A program made the translations under genes and the position numbers. From Candidatus Gastranaerophilales bacterium (GTDB lineage Bacteria; Cyanobacteriota; Vampirovibrionia; Gastranaerophilales; Gastranaerophilaceae), in NCBI GenBank assembly GCA_944326905.1, contig CALVFU010000011.1:1-39461 (forward strand): a stretch of DNA of 39,461 nt. Direction: 5' to 3'. The notes below the pieces were generated by a model. It was not told the DNA's origin. It ran no database searches and saw only the letters and a program-made list of their open reading frames with translations. Every line of letters starts with the position of its first letter. Position 1 is the stretch's first letter. This document shows, one piece after another, positions 33,374 through 39,461 of this stretch.

Positions 33374-34414
33374 TTAATTTTTAATTGCCACTTTAAAACA
33401 ATTTCCCATTCGGTTTTCAAAATACCTATACGCTTCAGCTATTTCATCAAGAGAAAACGTTTTTGATATAAGGAAATCTGCAGAAATTTTATCTTGCGAA
33501 ATCAAATCCAATAATTTTTTACAATGAATTGCATCCACACCACCCGTTTTAAATATAAGATTTTTCCCATAGATACTTGGGAGCGGAAGTGTGAGATTTT
33601 CTTCATACATAGCAACTATTGCAATTATTGAGTGATTTCTAGCTATTTCATATGTAATTTGAAACGATTCTTTTGTTCCAGCGCACTCTATAACCTTATC
33701 AACACCACGCCGTTCTGTAATACTATTTATTCTCAATTTTACAGATTCTCTCAACGGATTAATCGTGTAATCAGCAAGTCCTAATCGCTTAGCATACTCA
33801 AGACGGTATTGATCAATATCTATTGCTATAATCTTACCATTTGTAAATAATTTTGCACAGCTCATTGAACACATCCCTACCGGACCAGCACCAATAACTG
33901 CTACATTCTCGCCCTGTTCTATTTCACACAGCTCAGTCCCAAAATATCCGCTTGATAATATATCTCCCGTAAATAAGGCTTCTTCATCTGTTACACTATC
34001 AGGAATTTTAGTCAATCCCATATCGGCAAACGGTACTCTTACATACTCTGTCTGACATCCGTCAATTCTATGTCCAAGCTGCCAGCCGCCTTTTTCACAG
34101 TTATTTATATATCCTTTTTTACAATAAAAGCATTCGCCGCAAAAGGTAATGCAATTAACAGCTACACGATCTCCTGTCTTGAAATTTTTTACACCGTCTC
34201 CCAGTTCGACGATTTCGCCGACAAACTCATGCCCTAAAATTATATTATTTGCTGCACTCGGCACAAATCCTTTTATAATATGAATATCACTTGTGCAAAT
34301 TGATGAAAGTGTAACTTTTACTATCGCATCTCTAAATTCCTGGATTTTTGGCATTGGACGTTCAATAAGCTCTATCACAGGGATCCTATCCTTGTTATAA
34401 ACTAACGCCTTCAT
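33374..34414 (-). CDS. Zinc-dependent medium-chain alcohol dehydrogenase
   Basis: NAD(P)-dependent dehydrogenase of the MDR family, 346 aa. Catalytic zinc ligands: Cys in SSICTSDIH (about 38) and the GHE pair (about 61-62). The structural-zinc Cys cluster CGECFYCKKGYINNC (about 91-105) is intact, and the nucleotide loop is GAGPVG (about 176-181). The CTSDIH segment and the DILSSGYFGTELCEIEQG stretch resemble clostridial secondary-alcohol dehydrogenases, but the substrate is not certain; polyol, threonine or secondary alcohol are possible. GGAGGT precedes the ATG. Downstream partner is the acyltransferase. Confidence 0.85.
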   Translation of the reverse strand: MKALVYNKDRIPVIELIERPMPKIQEFRDAIVKVTLSSICTSDIHIIKGFVPSAANNIILGHEFVGEIVELGDGVKNFKTGDRVAVNCITFCGECFYCKKGYINNCEKGGWQLGHRIDGCQTEYVRVPFADMGLTKIPDSVTDEEALFTGDILSSGYFGTELCEIEQGENVAVIGAGPVGMCSMSCAKLFTNGKIIAIDIDQYRLEYAKRLGLADYTINPLRESVKLRINSITERRGVDKVIECAGTKESFQITYEIARNHSIIAIVAMYEENLTLPLPSIYGKNLIFKTGGVDAIHCKKLLDLISQDKISADFLISKTFSLDEIAEAYRYFENRMGNCFKVAIKN

Positions 34415-34522
34415 AAATTTTCACCTCCAGCTTTATAAAATTCAGAAATCTAATTCCTTTTACAAATCCTTTTCTCCTGCTTATAATATCATATTTTTAT
34501 ATTAATAAGAATACTTATTTTA

Positions 34523-35404
34523 TTAATTAGTTTTCATATCTGTATAATTGGTATAATATTCAAGCCCAAAGAACGGCGCACACTTTTCCCAAAATCTATG
34601 TACAAGATTGTGGAAAAAAGGTGTTACAGCCTGTTCCTGCAGCAAGCTTTCATATTTAGAAATGAGCTTTGTACGAGACAAAGAATCTTCTGTTTCCTTA
34701 TACTCTTGGAGGATTTTATCATGTAAATTCCCGGAAGTATATTTAAACGAACAGTTTAGCAGTTTAAGCATTTCAGTCCTCATACTATCTATCTGTTCAG
34801 TACTAATTGGTTTAAAGTCCGGACCCTTTCGCAATCTTGAAACCTCACCATATTTGTTTACTGCACATATCTCAGTTAAATTTTTATTTTCCATAAGTGA
34901 CTTAAAATCCAAAAAACCAAGCGGATTAGTAGTACCATTAGAGTTTTCTGGATGCCCATGCACTGCGCTGTATCCCTTACCATCAAAGATTATTTTAATT
35001 TCATCTGCTAAGCTCAACGTACCAGCTACAGTCTCATCATTCCCTTTAAATTCAGCAAGTATCTCATTATCCGCATTGTTTATATAAACCATGTGCTCAT
35101 ACGCACTGTCTTTATTTAAACCTTCAATAACCCGCTGTTTGGCATAATTTATTGCCTCACCCCTAGAGTCAAAGTTTTTCTGCACGGGCTCAACATACGA
35201 AATATTCCCATCTCTAGTACGTTTATAATAAGAATTTTCGTAGAAAGCCCCGCCCGCATAAACACCTAAAGCCGACAGCACAGCGCCTGTTGTATTTAAA
35301 ACTTTCGACCTAAAAGGATAGTGCTCAAATCGTTTTAAATACATGCTTTTAAATTTTTGAACATTATTTTTGCCTGGCAAAAACGAACGCATACAAAATC
35401 TCAT
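34523..35404 (-). CDS. Membrane-anchored protein with possible JAB/MPN-like domain
   Basis: A 293-aa protein with a basic N-terminus and one hydrophobic segment (about 34-55). From about residue 100 a fold like JAB/MPN metalloproteases can be suspected: the strands EHMVYINNADNEILAEF (with a candidate catalytic E118), then VHGHP with H149 and H151, Pro161 and D166. The H-x-H-x14-D spacing is longer than in most JAMM proteins, so this is uncertain. Residues 200-293 are helical. GGGGAA precedes the ATG. No family is confidently recognised, and the neighbours give no clue. Confidence 0.4.
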   Translation of the reverse strand: MRFCMRSFLPGKNNVQKFKSMYLKRFEHYPFRSKVLNTTGAVLSALGVYAGGAFYENSYYKRTRDGNISYVEPVQKNFDSRGEAINYAKQRVIEGLNKDSAYEHMVYINNADNEILAEFKGNDETVAGTLSLADEIKIIFDGKGYSAVHGHPENSNGTTNPLGFLDFKSLMENKNLTEICAVNKYGEVSRLRKGPDFKPISTEQIDSMRTEMLKLLNCSFKYTSGNLHDKILQEYKETEDSLSRTKLISKYESLLQEQAVTPFFHNLVHRFWEKCAPFFGLEYYTNYTDMKTN

Positions 35405-35546
35405 ATCATTCCCCGTTAGTTTAGAAACTTATTACTTATATATAAAGTAGACTTGTAAAAAAATTGCTTTTTTATCTTTAATTATTAAGAATATTATATA
35501 ATGAAAACAAAGTTGAAAATATGATATAATCAATATTTCAGCGTTT

Positions 35547-35566
35547 TGTAAATATTTGTAAATAAG
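35547..35566 (+). promoter_or_regulatory. Phased TGTAAATA direct repeat
   Basis: TGTAAATA at 35547-35554 and 35557-35564, period 10, in the 225-bp gap between the divergent genes 34523-35404 and 35630-36112. It is the same motif as at 57-76 and 12681-12700, but no sigma-28 boxes follow. Confidence 0.45.
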
Positions 35567-35606
35567 GCACAGCAATATATCAAAAAAAATTATTCATTTG
35601 TTTTAG

Positions 35607-35612
35607 TATAAT
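35607..35612 (+). promoter_or_regulatory. -10 box of the 35630 gene
   Basis: TATAAT at 35607-35612, 17 nt before the ATG, with AAGGAGG in the leader. The -35 region is only A-rich. A second extended -10 (TGATATAAT, 35522-35530) lies upstream of the phased repeat. Confidence 0.4.
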
Positions 35613-35629
35613 CGTTAAGGAGGTCATAT

Positions 35630-36112
35630 ATGTCTGCAGCACCTTTATCGCAAGCAAATCCAACAGCCCATGGCTCATTAAAACCTATAGATAGCAGAGT
35701 ACAAAAAAAAGAAGAAAAGCAGCCAATTACAGCAAGACTATCCGTCCGAGATGGCATTATAACCGCTGCAATTCCAACAATCTTAGGTACTGGGACAGCA
35801 GCAAAAATATATTTTGAAAGAAAAGGAAAATTTTCTGTATATAAGGATTTAATGAATAAATTTGCAGATGGCACACCTGAACATGCTAATTTTAAAGATT
35901 GTACTGACATTATGAAAAAAAGTATGCGTGATGCTAAATTTTGCGGGTTATTTGTTGCTGCTGCCGGAGTTATAACTGCAGGTACATTTGCTATTATTAA
36001 AAAAGTTAAAACAAACTCTGAAAAAGCCCCGGCGCAGAACAAGTTTCCAAATACCACTGCAGCCTCTGCACAAAATAACAGCCAAGAAAAATCAACTAAT
36101 ATTACCGCTTAA
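35630..36112 (+). CDS. Small membrane protein of unknown function, 160 aa
   Basis: Hydrophilic N-terminus (1-40), a hydrophobic segment (GIITAAIPTILGTGTAAKIYF, about 42-62), a polar middle, a second segment (CGLFVAAAGVITAGTFAII, about 104-123) and an Ala/Asn/Gln/Ser-rich disordered tail. A strong AAGGAGG precedes the ATG. Its topology resembles the protein at 15083-15523, but no sequence match is claimed. It is convergent with the next gene, overlapping by 4 bp. Confidence 0.65.
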   Translation: MSAAPLSQANPTAHGSLKPIDSRVQKKEEKQPITARLSVRDGIITAAIPTILGTGTAAKIYFERKGKFSVYKDLMNKFADGTPEHANFKDCTDIMKKSMRDAKFCGLFVAAAGVITAGTFAIIKKVKTNSEKAPAQNKFPNTTAASAQNNSQEKSTNITA

Positions 36113-37257
36113 ATATTTTCAAAATCATGGTCTTTATAAAAATTCTTCTTGGGCTTCTTAATTCTACTATTTTTCTTTTTTGTTTCCTCTGAAACATTCT
36201 TGTATGCATTATCCAATGATAATCTTACAATAGTTTCCTTGCTTTTTTTGTCATAAATACAAAGCCAAAAAGAATCCTTGACATTATTGACAGCGAAAGA
36301 TATTTTGCCTGCAAAACGATCGCCAGGTTTTATTTGCGAGAATAAAAGCTTTGTATCACCAAAGACAGAAGGATTAAAACTTACATTATAATCATTAACA
36401 AGAGTCATGTCCATGCCAGAAAATGTATAATCTGACATATTAGCAATACTTAATGAGAGAGTAAGCGTATTAACTTCCCCAAAAGGATCTTTTTCATATA
36501 AGATATTGGCAATTCTTACTTTTATATCATCACATAGTATTTCATCTTTTTTTAGTGCCTCTTCTTTGTATACCGGAAGTGCGACATCTGTTGTGATTTT
36601 AACTTTTATTTCATCACCCGGCGAAATAAGAACATTTTTCCCTTTTCTGTAAAGAGCCATACCAAGACCTACAGCCCCGCCTAATGCAGCCCCGCCGGCA
36701 ACTGTATAACCTTGGGAGGCAATTGCAGCTTCAATACCAAGCATTTGTGCTGCGTATAAACCGCCGATTACGCCGCCGGCAGCAGTGTATCCTATATCGG
36801 TTGCTACAATTTTTGTTGCCGCCTTAAGCGGATGCAGTCGTGTTGACATTTTTCCTTCTATAGGAATTTCTCTGCCATCCGGCGTAATTAAGTAATCAAA
36901 AGATAAATCGATATAACCGTCTCGCCCTAGGCGTTTTGCTTCACTTGCCTCTCTTATCATTCCATGGGCGATTGTTCCTTTGGGGATAATAACACCATTA
37001 TCTCCCATAACGTCAGAAGTTACTTTTGCAAAAAACTCATCGCCTTCAAAAGAATAATTTCCATCTAACACTTGTGAAACAGTCATGTTTATTACATCTT
37101 TTTTTTCAAGATAATCTATTTCACCTGTAAAAAGTTCACTTTGTTGATTTTGGAGTTCATCATCTTCATTAACTCCGCCGTGCAAGGTTTCTGCTATACA
37201 TTGCAGATAGGTGAATGAGTATATAAATATAAAACATAGTGTAATAAATCTTTTCAT
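36109..37257 (-). CDS. Secreted protein with VirB10-like region and DUF4352-like C-terminal domain
   Basis: A 382-aa protein with a signal peptide (MKRFITLCFIFIYSFTYLQC, cleavage likely after CIAE). Residues 60-215 contain a region like the C-terminal fold of VirB10/TrbI (VIIPKGTIAHGMI, then DLSFDYLITPDGREIPIEG, Gly/Ala-rich helical stretch, LISPGDEIKVKI). Residues 240-355 look like a beta-sandwich of the DUF4352 type. No TonB-like or T4SS neighbours are present, so VirB10-like is only a fold suggestion. An ATG six codons upstream is in frame, but the ATG at 37257 sits 6 nt from a -10 box (leaderless candidate). Confidence 0.55.
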   Translation of the reverse strand: MKRFITLCFIFIYSFTYLQCIAETLHGGVNEDDELQNQQSELFTGEIDYLEKKDVINMTVSQVLDGNYSFEGDEFFAKVTSDVMGDNGVIIPKGTIAHGMIREASEAKRLGRDGYIDLSFDYLITPDGREIPIEGKMSTRLHPLKAATKIVATDIGYTAAGGVIGGLYAAQMLGIEAAIASQGYTVAGGAALGGAVGLGMALYRKGKNVLISPGDEIKVKITTDVALPVYKEEALKKDEILCDDIKVRIANILYEKDPFGEVNTLTLSLSIANMSDYTFSGMDMTLVNDYNVSFNPSVFGDTKLLFSQIKPGDRFAGKISFAVNNVKDSFWLCIYDKKSKETIVRLSLDNAYKNVSEETKKKNSRIKKPKKNFYKDHDFENI

Positions 37258-37263
37258 AGTACT

Positions 37264-37292
37264 ATTATACTTCATCGAATAGTAATATACAA
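37264..37292 (-). promoter_or_regulatory. Promoter giving a probable leaderless mRNA for the 36109 gene
   Basis: On the minus strand TTGTAT (37287-37292), a 17-nt spacer and TATAAT (37264-37269). The ATG at 37257 is 6 nt downstream of the -10 box, so the transcript would start at the start codon. No ribosome binding site is present. Confidence 0.5.
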
Positions 37293-37360
37293 AAAAGTTA
37301 AATTAATTTACAAGAAAAATGCTTTACAAAAAAAAATTATTTGTTAATATAATAAATGTA

Positions 37361-37579
37361 TTCCTCAGTAGCTCCCAAGTGACGCAAATGCGGAACGGGA
37401 GGTAGAGAAATCGGAGCAATGCTCCGACATTGAGGAATTGACAATTAAATAGCAAGTTTATATTCCTCAGTAGCTCCCAAGTGACGCGGACGCGGAACGC
37501 AAGAGTACAGAATACGGAGCATTGCTCCGACATTGAGGAATTGACAATTAAATAGCAAGTTTATATTCCTCAGTAGCTC
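37361..37579 (+). repeat. Tandem 102/103-bp repeat beginning with the 5' end of tRNA-Asn
   Basis: Two near-identical units (37361-37462, 37463-37565) plus the start of the tRNA gene itself (37566-37579). Each unit opens with TTCCTCAGTAGCTC, a T plus the first 13 nt of tRNA-Asn. The first 25 nt and last 51 nt of the units are the same (one difference) and a 26/27-nt centre varies. Within each unit TTCCTCA pairs with TGAGGAA at distance, and a palindrome CGGAGCAATGCTCCG (or the same with ATT) lies between, so each could fold into a branched hairpin. Confidence 0.8.
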
Positions 37580-37638
37580 AATGGCGGAGCATTCGACTGT
37601 TAATCGAAGGGTTGCTGGTTCGAGTCCAGCCTGGGGAG
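37567..37638 (+). tRNA. tRNA-Asn (anticodon GTT)
   Basis: A 72-nt gene that folds into a complete cloverleaf: acceptor TCCTCAG/CTGGGGA with one G-T pair, D-stem GCTC/GAGC, anticodon stem TTCGA/TCGAA with loop CTGTTAA (anticodon GTT at 37599-37601), T-stem GCTGG/CCAGC with TTCGAGT loop. Discriminator G at 37638; CCA is not encoded. TTTTTT follows directly. The serine recombinase gene on the opposite strand ends inside it at the anticodon, marking a likely integration site. Confidence 0.95.
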
Positions 37639-39117
37639 TTTTTTATTGTGCATGCTGTTTTTAATGACGGCCTTAAATATTGGATTAGGCTCTATGACTA
37701 TGTTTGAACCGTCATAAGAAAAGTTCGAACACACCATCTTCACGATTTTTCGTTTTTGCTCTGCATTTCCCTTTAAAAACGCACTATGACAGTCTTTGCA
37801 GAAGTTTAGTAAAAGGTTCGATTGGACAAAAAAGGTCTTAGTGGCTTTAAGCATTTCTTGCTCTTCAAGAACTAAAGTTTTTCTTTCAACTTCCCAATCT
37901 TCTATATTCTTCATCATAGTTTCATCATGCTTGTTAAAACCGTTTTCAAATACGGATTTCAATGTTTTATCAATTTTATCAATACGTTTTCTAATAGACT
38001 TTTTCTGCATTTCATAATCTTTAGTATGTTCTTTATGAACTTCTTTTAATCCGTCTATTACAAGTTGATGAACATTCTCCGGGATAGTAATTTGTTTAAG
38101 AACACTTGTAAATGCCTCGTCAATCAGTTCTTGACGAATGTAGCTACCCTTCTTACAATCACCACCACGATTTCCTGTGCAATGGTAGTAGATATATTCT
38201 CTTGTACTCTTTTTAGATTTCTTGACTTTTAATTCTCCAGTTAAATAACAACCACACTTAGCACAAGTCATACATTCGTTATATGGGAATTTAGTGTGTA
38301 ATTGTCTTGTTTTAGAAGGAGTATTCAATTTTTCTTGGACTGCATAATAAGTAGCTTCGCTTATTAAAGGTGGATAATCTGTATCTTCAACCAGAACATC
38401 GTCATAATAGAATTTTCCGATATAAGCAATATTGTGTAACATATATTCAACTGAAGATTTCGGATGACGGTTTCCATGTTTATTTCTGAACCCCATTTTA
38501 TACAGTTTATTAGTTATTGTAGTTAAAGAATCACCTTGCAAACACATATTATATGCTTGACGAACGAAAAATGCGTTTTCTTCGTCAATTACCATTTTCT
38601 TATACTTTGAACCTTTAATTTCTATATTTTCATAACCAATCGGAGCATGATAAGGGAATTGTCCTAATGCAACTTTACCTCTTATGCCTTCTTTAGTTCT
38701 TAAAGCTGTCATTTTTCTTTCTCGTTCTGCAAATACCATAGATATTTGCCTCATCATTTCAACATCAAGCCCTTCACCGTTAATATCAGTTACGGTTAGG
38801 AGTTGAATATTGTTTTGAGCAAAGAATGGTGATAATGTTGCCGTATAATCACCAACACTTCTTGAAATTCTGTCTAACTTCCAAACAATTACAGCTTCAA
38901 CATTATTCTTCTTATCGGCACAGAATTTTAGCATATCTTGCAATCCGGGTCTTTCAAGGTTCTTTGCAGAACGACCTTCATCTTTAAAAGTCTGTAGAAT
39001 AGCATAATCATTCTGTACTGCAAACTGCATATTATTGGCAATTTGTTGGTCAATACTAAAACCATGTTTTGCTTGGTCATCAGAGGATACTCTCACATAA
39101 CTAACTGCATTTTCCAT
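37600..39117 (-). CDS. Large serine recombinase (site-specific integrase)
   Basis: Integrase of the large serine recombinase family, 505 aa with the start at 39117 (GGAG 7 nt upstream). The N-terminal resolvase domain has the catalytic Ser in YVRVSSDDQ (S11), then EGRSAKNLERPGL, WKLDRISRS and ERERKMTALRTKEG; a recombinase domain (about 160-265) follows; a zinc ribbon has CAKCG and YYHCTGNRGGDC; then a coiled-coil region (about 350-430). The last 14 residues, KKLPRLDSNQQPFD, are encoded antisense to tRNA-Asn and are probably not part of the ancestral protein. Confidence 0.92.
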   Translation of the reverse strand: MENAVSYVRVSSDDQAKHGFSIDQQIANNMQFAVQNDYAILQTFKDEGRSAKNLERPGLQDMLKFCADKKNNVEAVIVWKLDRISRSVGDYTATLSPFFAQNNIQLLTVTDINGEGLDVEMMRQISMVFAERERKMTALRTKEGIRGKVALGQFPYHAPIGYENIEIKGSKYKKMVIDEENAFFVRQAYNMCLQGDSLTTITNKLYKMGFRNKHGNRHPKSSVEYMLHNIAYIGKFYYDDVLVEDTDYPPLISEATYYAVQEKLNTPSKTRQLHTKFPYNECMTCAKCGCYLTGELKVKKSKKSTREYIYYHCTGNRGGDCKKGSYIRQELIDEAFTSVLKQITIPENVHQLVIDGLKEVHKEHTKDYEMQKKSIRKRIDKIDKTLKSVFENGFNKHDETMMKNIEDWEVERKTLVLEEQEMLKATKTFFVQSNLLLNFCKDCHSAFLKGNAEQKRKIVKMVCSNFSYDGSNIVIEPNPIFKAVIKNSMHNKKLPRLDSNQQPFD

Positions 39118-39119
39118 TT

Positions 39120-39368
39120 TTATTCTCCATTGCATTGCATTATAGCATCGTCATTTTCATATTGCCAGGTCATAATTTCTTCAAACACACTAAGATATTG
39201 AACCAATCCTTTTGCAATATTTTCTTCTGAAATATCATCTTCAGAATTAATATCTAGCTTAACTATAACATTGGTAGTTTTCTTACCTTTTCCAACAGTG
39301 AAAGAATATTCTTCAATTTCTGAAGAATAAAGTGTTTGGTTATTAACTTTTTTACCAGTTTCTTTCAC
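39120..39368 (-). CDS. Small hypothetical protein of the mobile element, 82 aa
   Basis: Begins with GTG at 39368 and ends 2 nt before the recombinase ATG, so the two genes are probably one transcript. The product is acidic with no membrane segment (VNNQTLYSSEIEEY, VIVKLDINSEDDISEEN, EEIMTWQYENDDA). No family is recognised. A nested palindrome overlaps its start codon and leader. A GTG start without a clear ribosome binding site makes the exact start uncertain. Confidence 0.5.
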   Translation of the reverse strand: MKETGKKVNNQTLYSSEIEEYSFTVGKGKKTTNVIVKLDINSEDDISEENIAKGLVQYLSVFEEIMTWQYENDDAIMQCNGE

Positions 39369-39425
39369 TATGAATATACCTTTGAATTATTGAAAGGAAT
39401 TATTCCTTTGCCCTATATTCATAGT
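39367..39425. promoter_or_regulatory. Nested inverted repeats in front of the mobile-element operon
   Basis: ACTATGAATATA (39367-39378) is exactly repeated in inverse at 39414-39425. Inside it, AAAGGAAT and ATTCCTTT (39393-39400, 39402-39409) form a second palindrome around one T. It spans the start of the 82-aa gene and may be an operator or a recombination site for the element. Confidence 0.55.
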
Positions 39426-39461
39426 CTAAAATTGTTTTATGTTTACTAAAAGATACTGAGA

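Larger units (their letters stand above)
37600..39461. mobile_element. Left end of an element integrated at tRNA-Asn
   Basis: The stop codon of the recombinase gene is supplied by the tRNA anticodon loop, and the recombinase reads inward from the tRNA. This layout indicates an element whose left end is at tRNA-Asn and which continues beyond the right edge of the window. The opposite junction is not visible, so the size and class (phage, ICE or IME) are unknown. Confidence 0.55.

Noticed and set aside
37438..37464. TTGACA followed by TATATT in the repeat before tRNA-Asn (again at 37541-37567)
   Set aside because: The spacing is only 15 nt and a start would fall inside the tRNA, so it cannot be its normal promoter; treated as part of the repeat.
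37324..37533. Minus-strand open frame of 69 codons
   Set aside because: It is made entirely of the tandem repeat and shows the repeat translated twice; no ribosome binding site.
37361..37565. Two-unit repeat considered as a CRISPR array
   Set aside because: Units are 102-103 bp with constant arms of 25 and 51 nt and a 26-27-nt variable centre, start with tRNA sequence, and no cas gene is present.

Overview
The window is an AT-rich, densely packed bacterial chromosome segment. It comes from a fermentative, probably anaerobic, flagellated diderm: a ferredoxin-linked 2-oxoacid oxidoreductase, an iron alcohol dehydrogenase, a flagellin, SpmA/SpmB without sporulation genes, and a cyanobacterial-style Ski2/Mtr4-like RNA helicase. 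Taken together with the small lineage-specific membrane proteins, this best fits the non-photosynthetic sister group of Cyanobacteria (Vampirovibrionia/Melainabacteria, gut Gastranaerophilales type). That placement is inference from gene content; no 16S gene is present.

Layout. 1-277: intergenic, with a perfect sigma-28 promoter. 278-2839 (minus): korDABC. 2892-4665 (minus): two WYL-type regulators. 4707-7474 (minus): EngB, a small unknown protein and a long TPR protein. 7613-11344 (plus): a Xer recombinase, then the TrkA/TrkH potassium system. 11466-12695 (plus): a protein with a kinase-like C-terminal domain. 12681-12967: a compact unit made of a sigma-28 promoter, a 43-aa ORF and a terminator. 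13066-15523 (minus): SurE, PRPP synthetase and a small membrane protein. 15770-18064 (plus): the helicase. 18066-21156 (minus): an AICAR-transformylase-like protein and PBP1A. 21219-22315: a YkgJ-type Cys-cluster protein convergent with a lytic transglycosylase. 22479-28323 (plus): polyprenyl synthase, LepB, Fe-ADH, a secreted protein, LspA, RluD and a LapA-like protein. 28325-29425 (minus): a regulator built of four GntR-type helix-turn-helix domains, divergent from a 51-aa ORF. 29733-31892 (minus): SpmB, SpmA and flagellin. 32276-35404 (minus): an acyltransferase, a zinc ADH and a membrane-anchored protein with a possible JAB/MPN motif. 35630-37257: two unknown envelope proteins. 37361-37638: a tandem repeat running into tRNA-Asn. 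37600-end (minus): a large serine recombinase and a small ORF, the start of an integrated element that runs off the window.

Envelope and secretion genes dominate (PBP1A, lytic transglycosylase, LepB, LspA, polyprenyl synthase, TPR protein, secreted proteins). The most striking non-coding signals are as follows. Two 60-bp modules place a phased TGTAAATTTT direct repeat at an identical distance from a consensus sigma-28 promoter. Four genes have a -10 box about 6 nt from the start codon and no ribosome binding site, so they look leaderless. A tandem 102/103-bp repeat begins with the first 13 nt of tRNA-Asn. Nested palindromes lie upstream of the mobile-element ORF.
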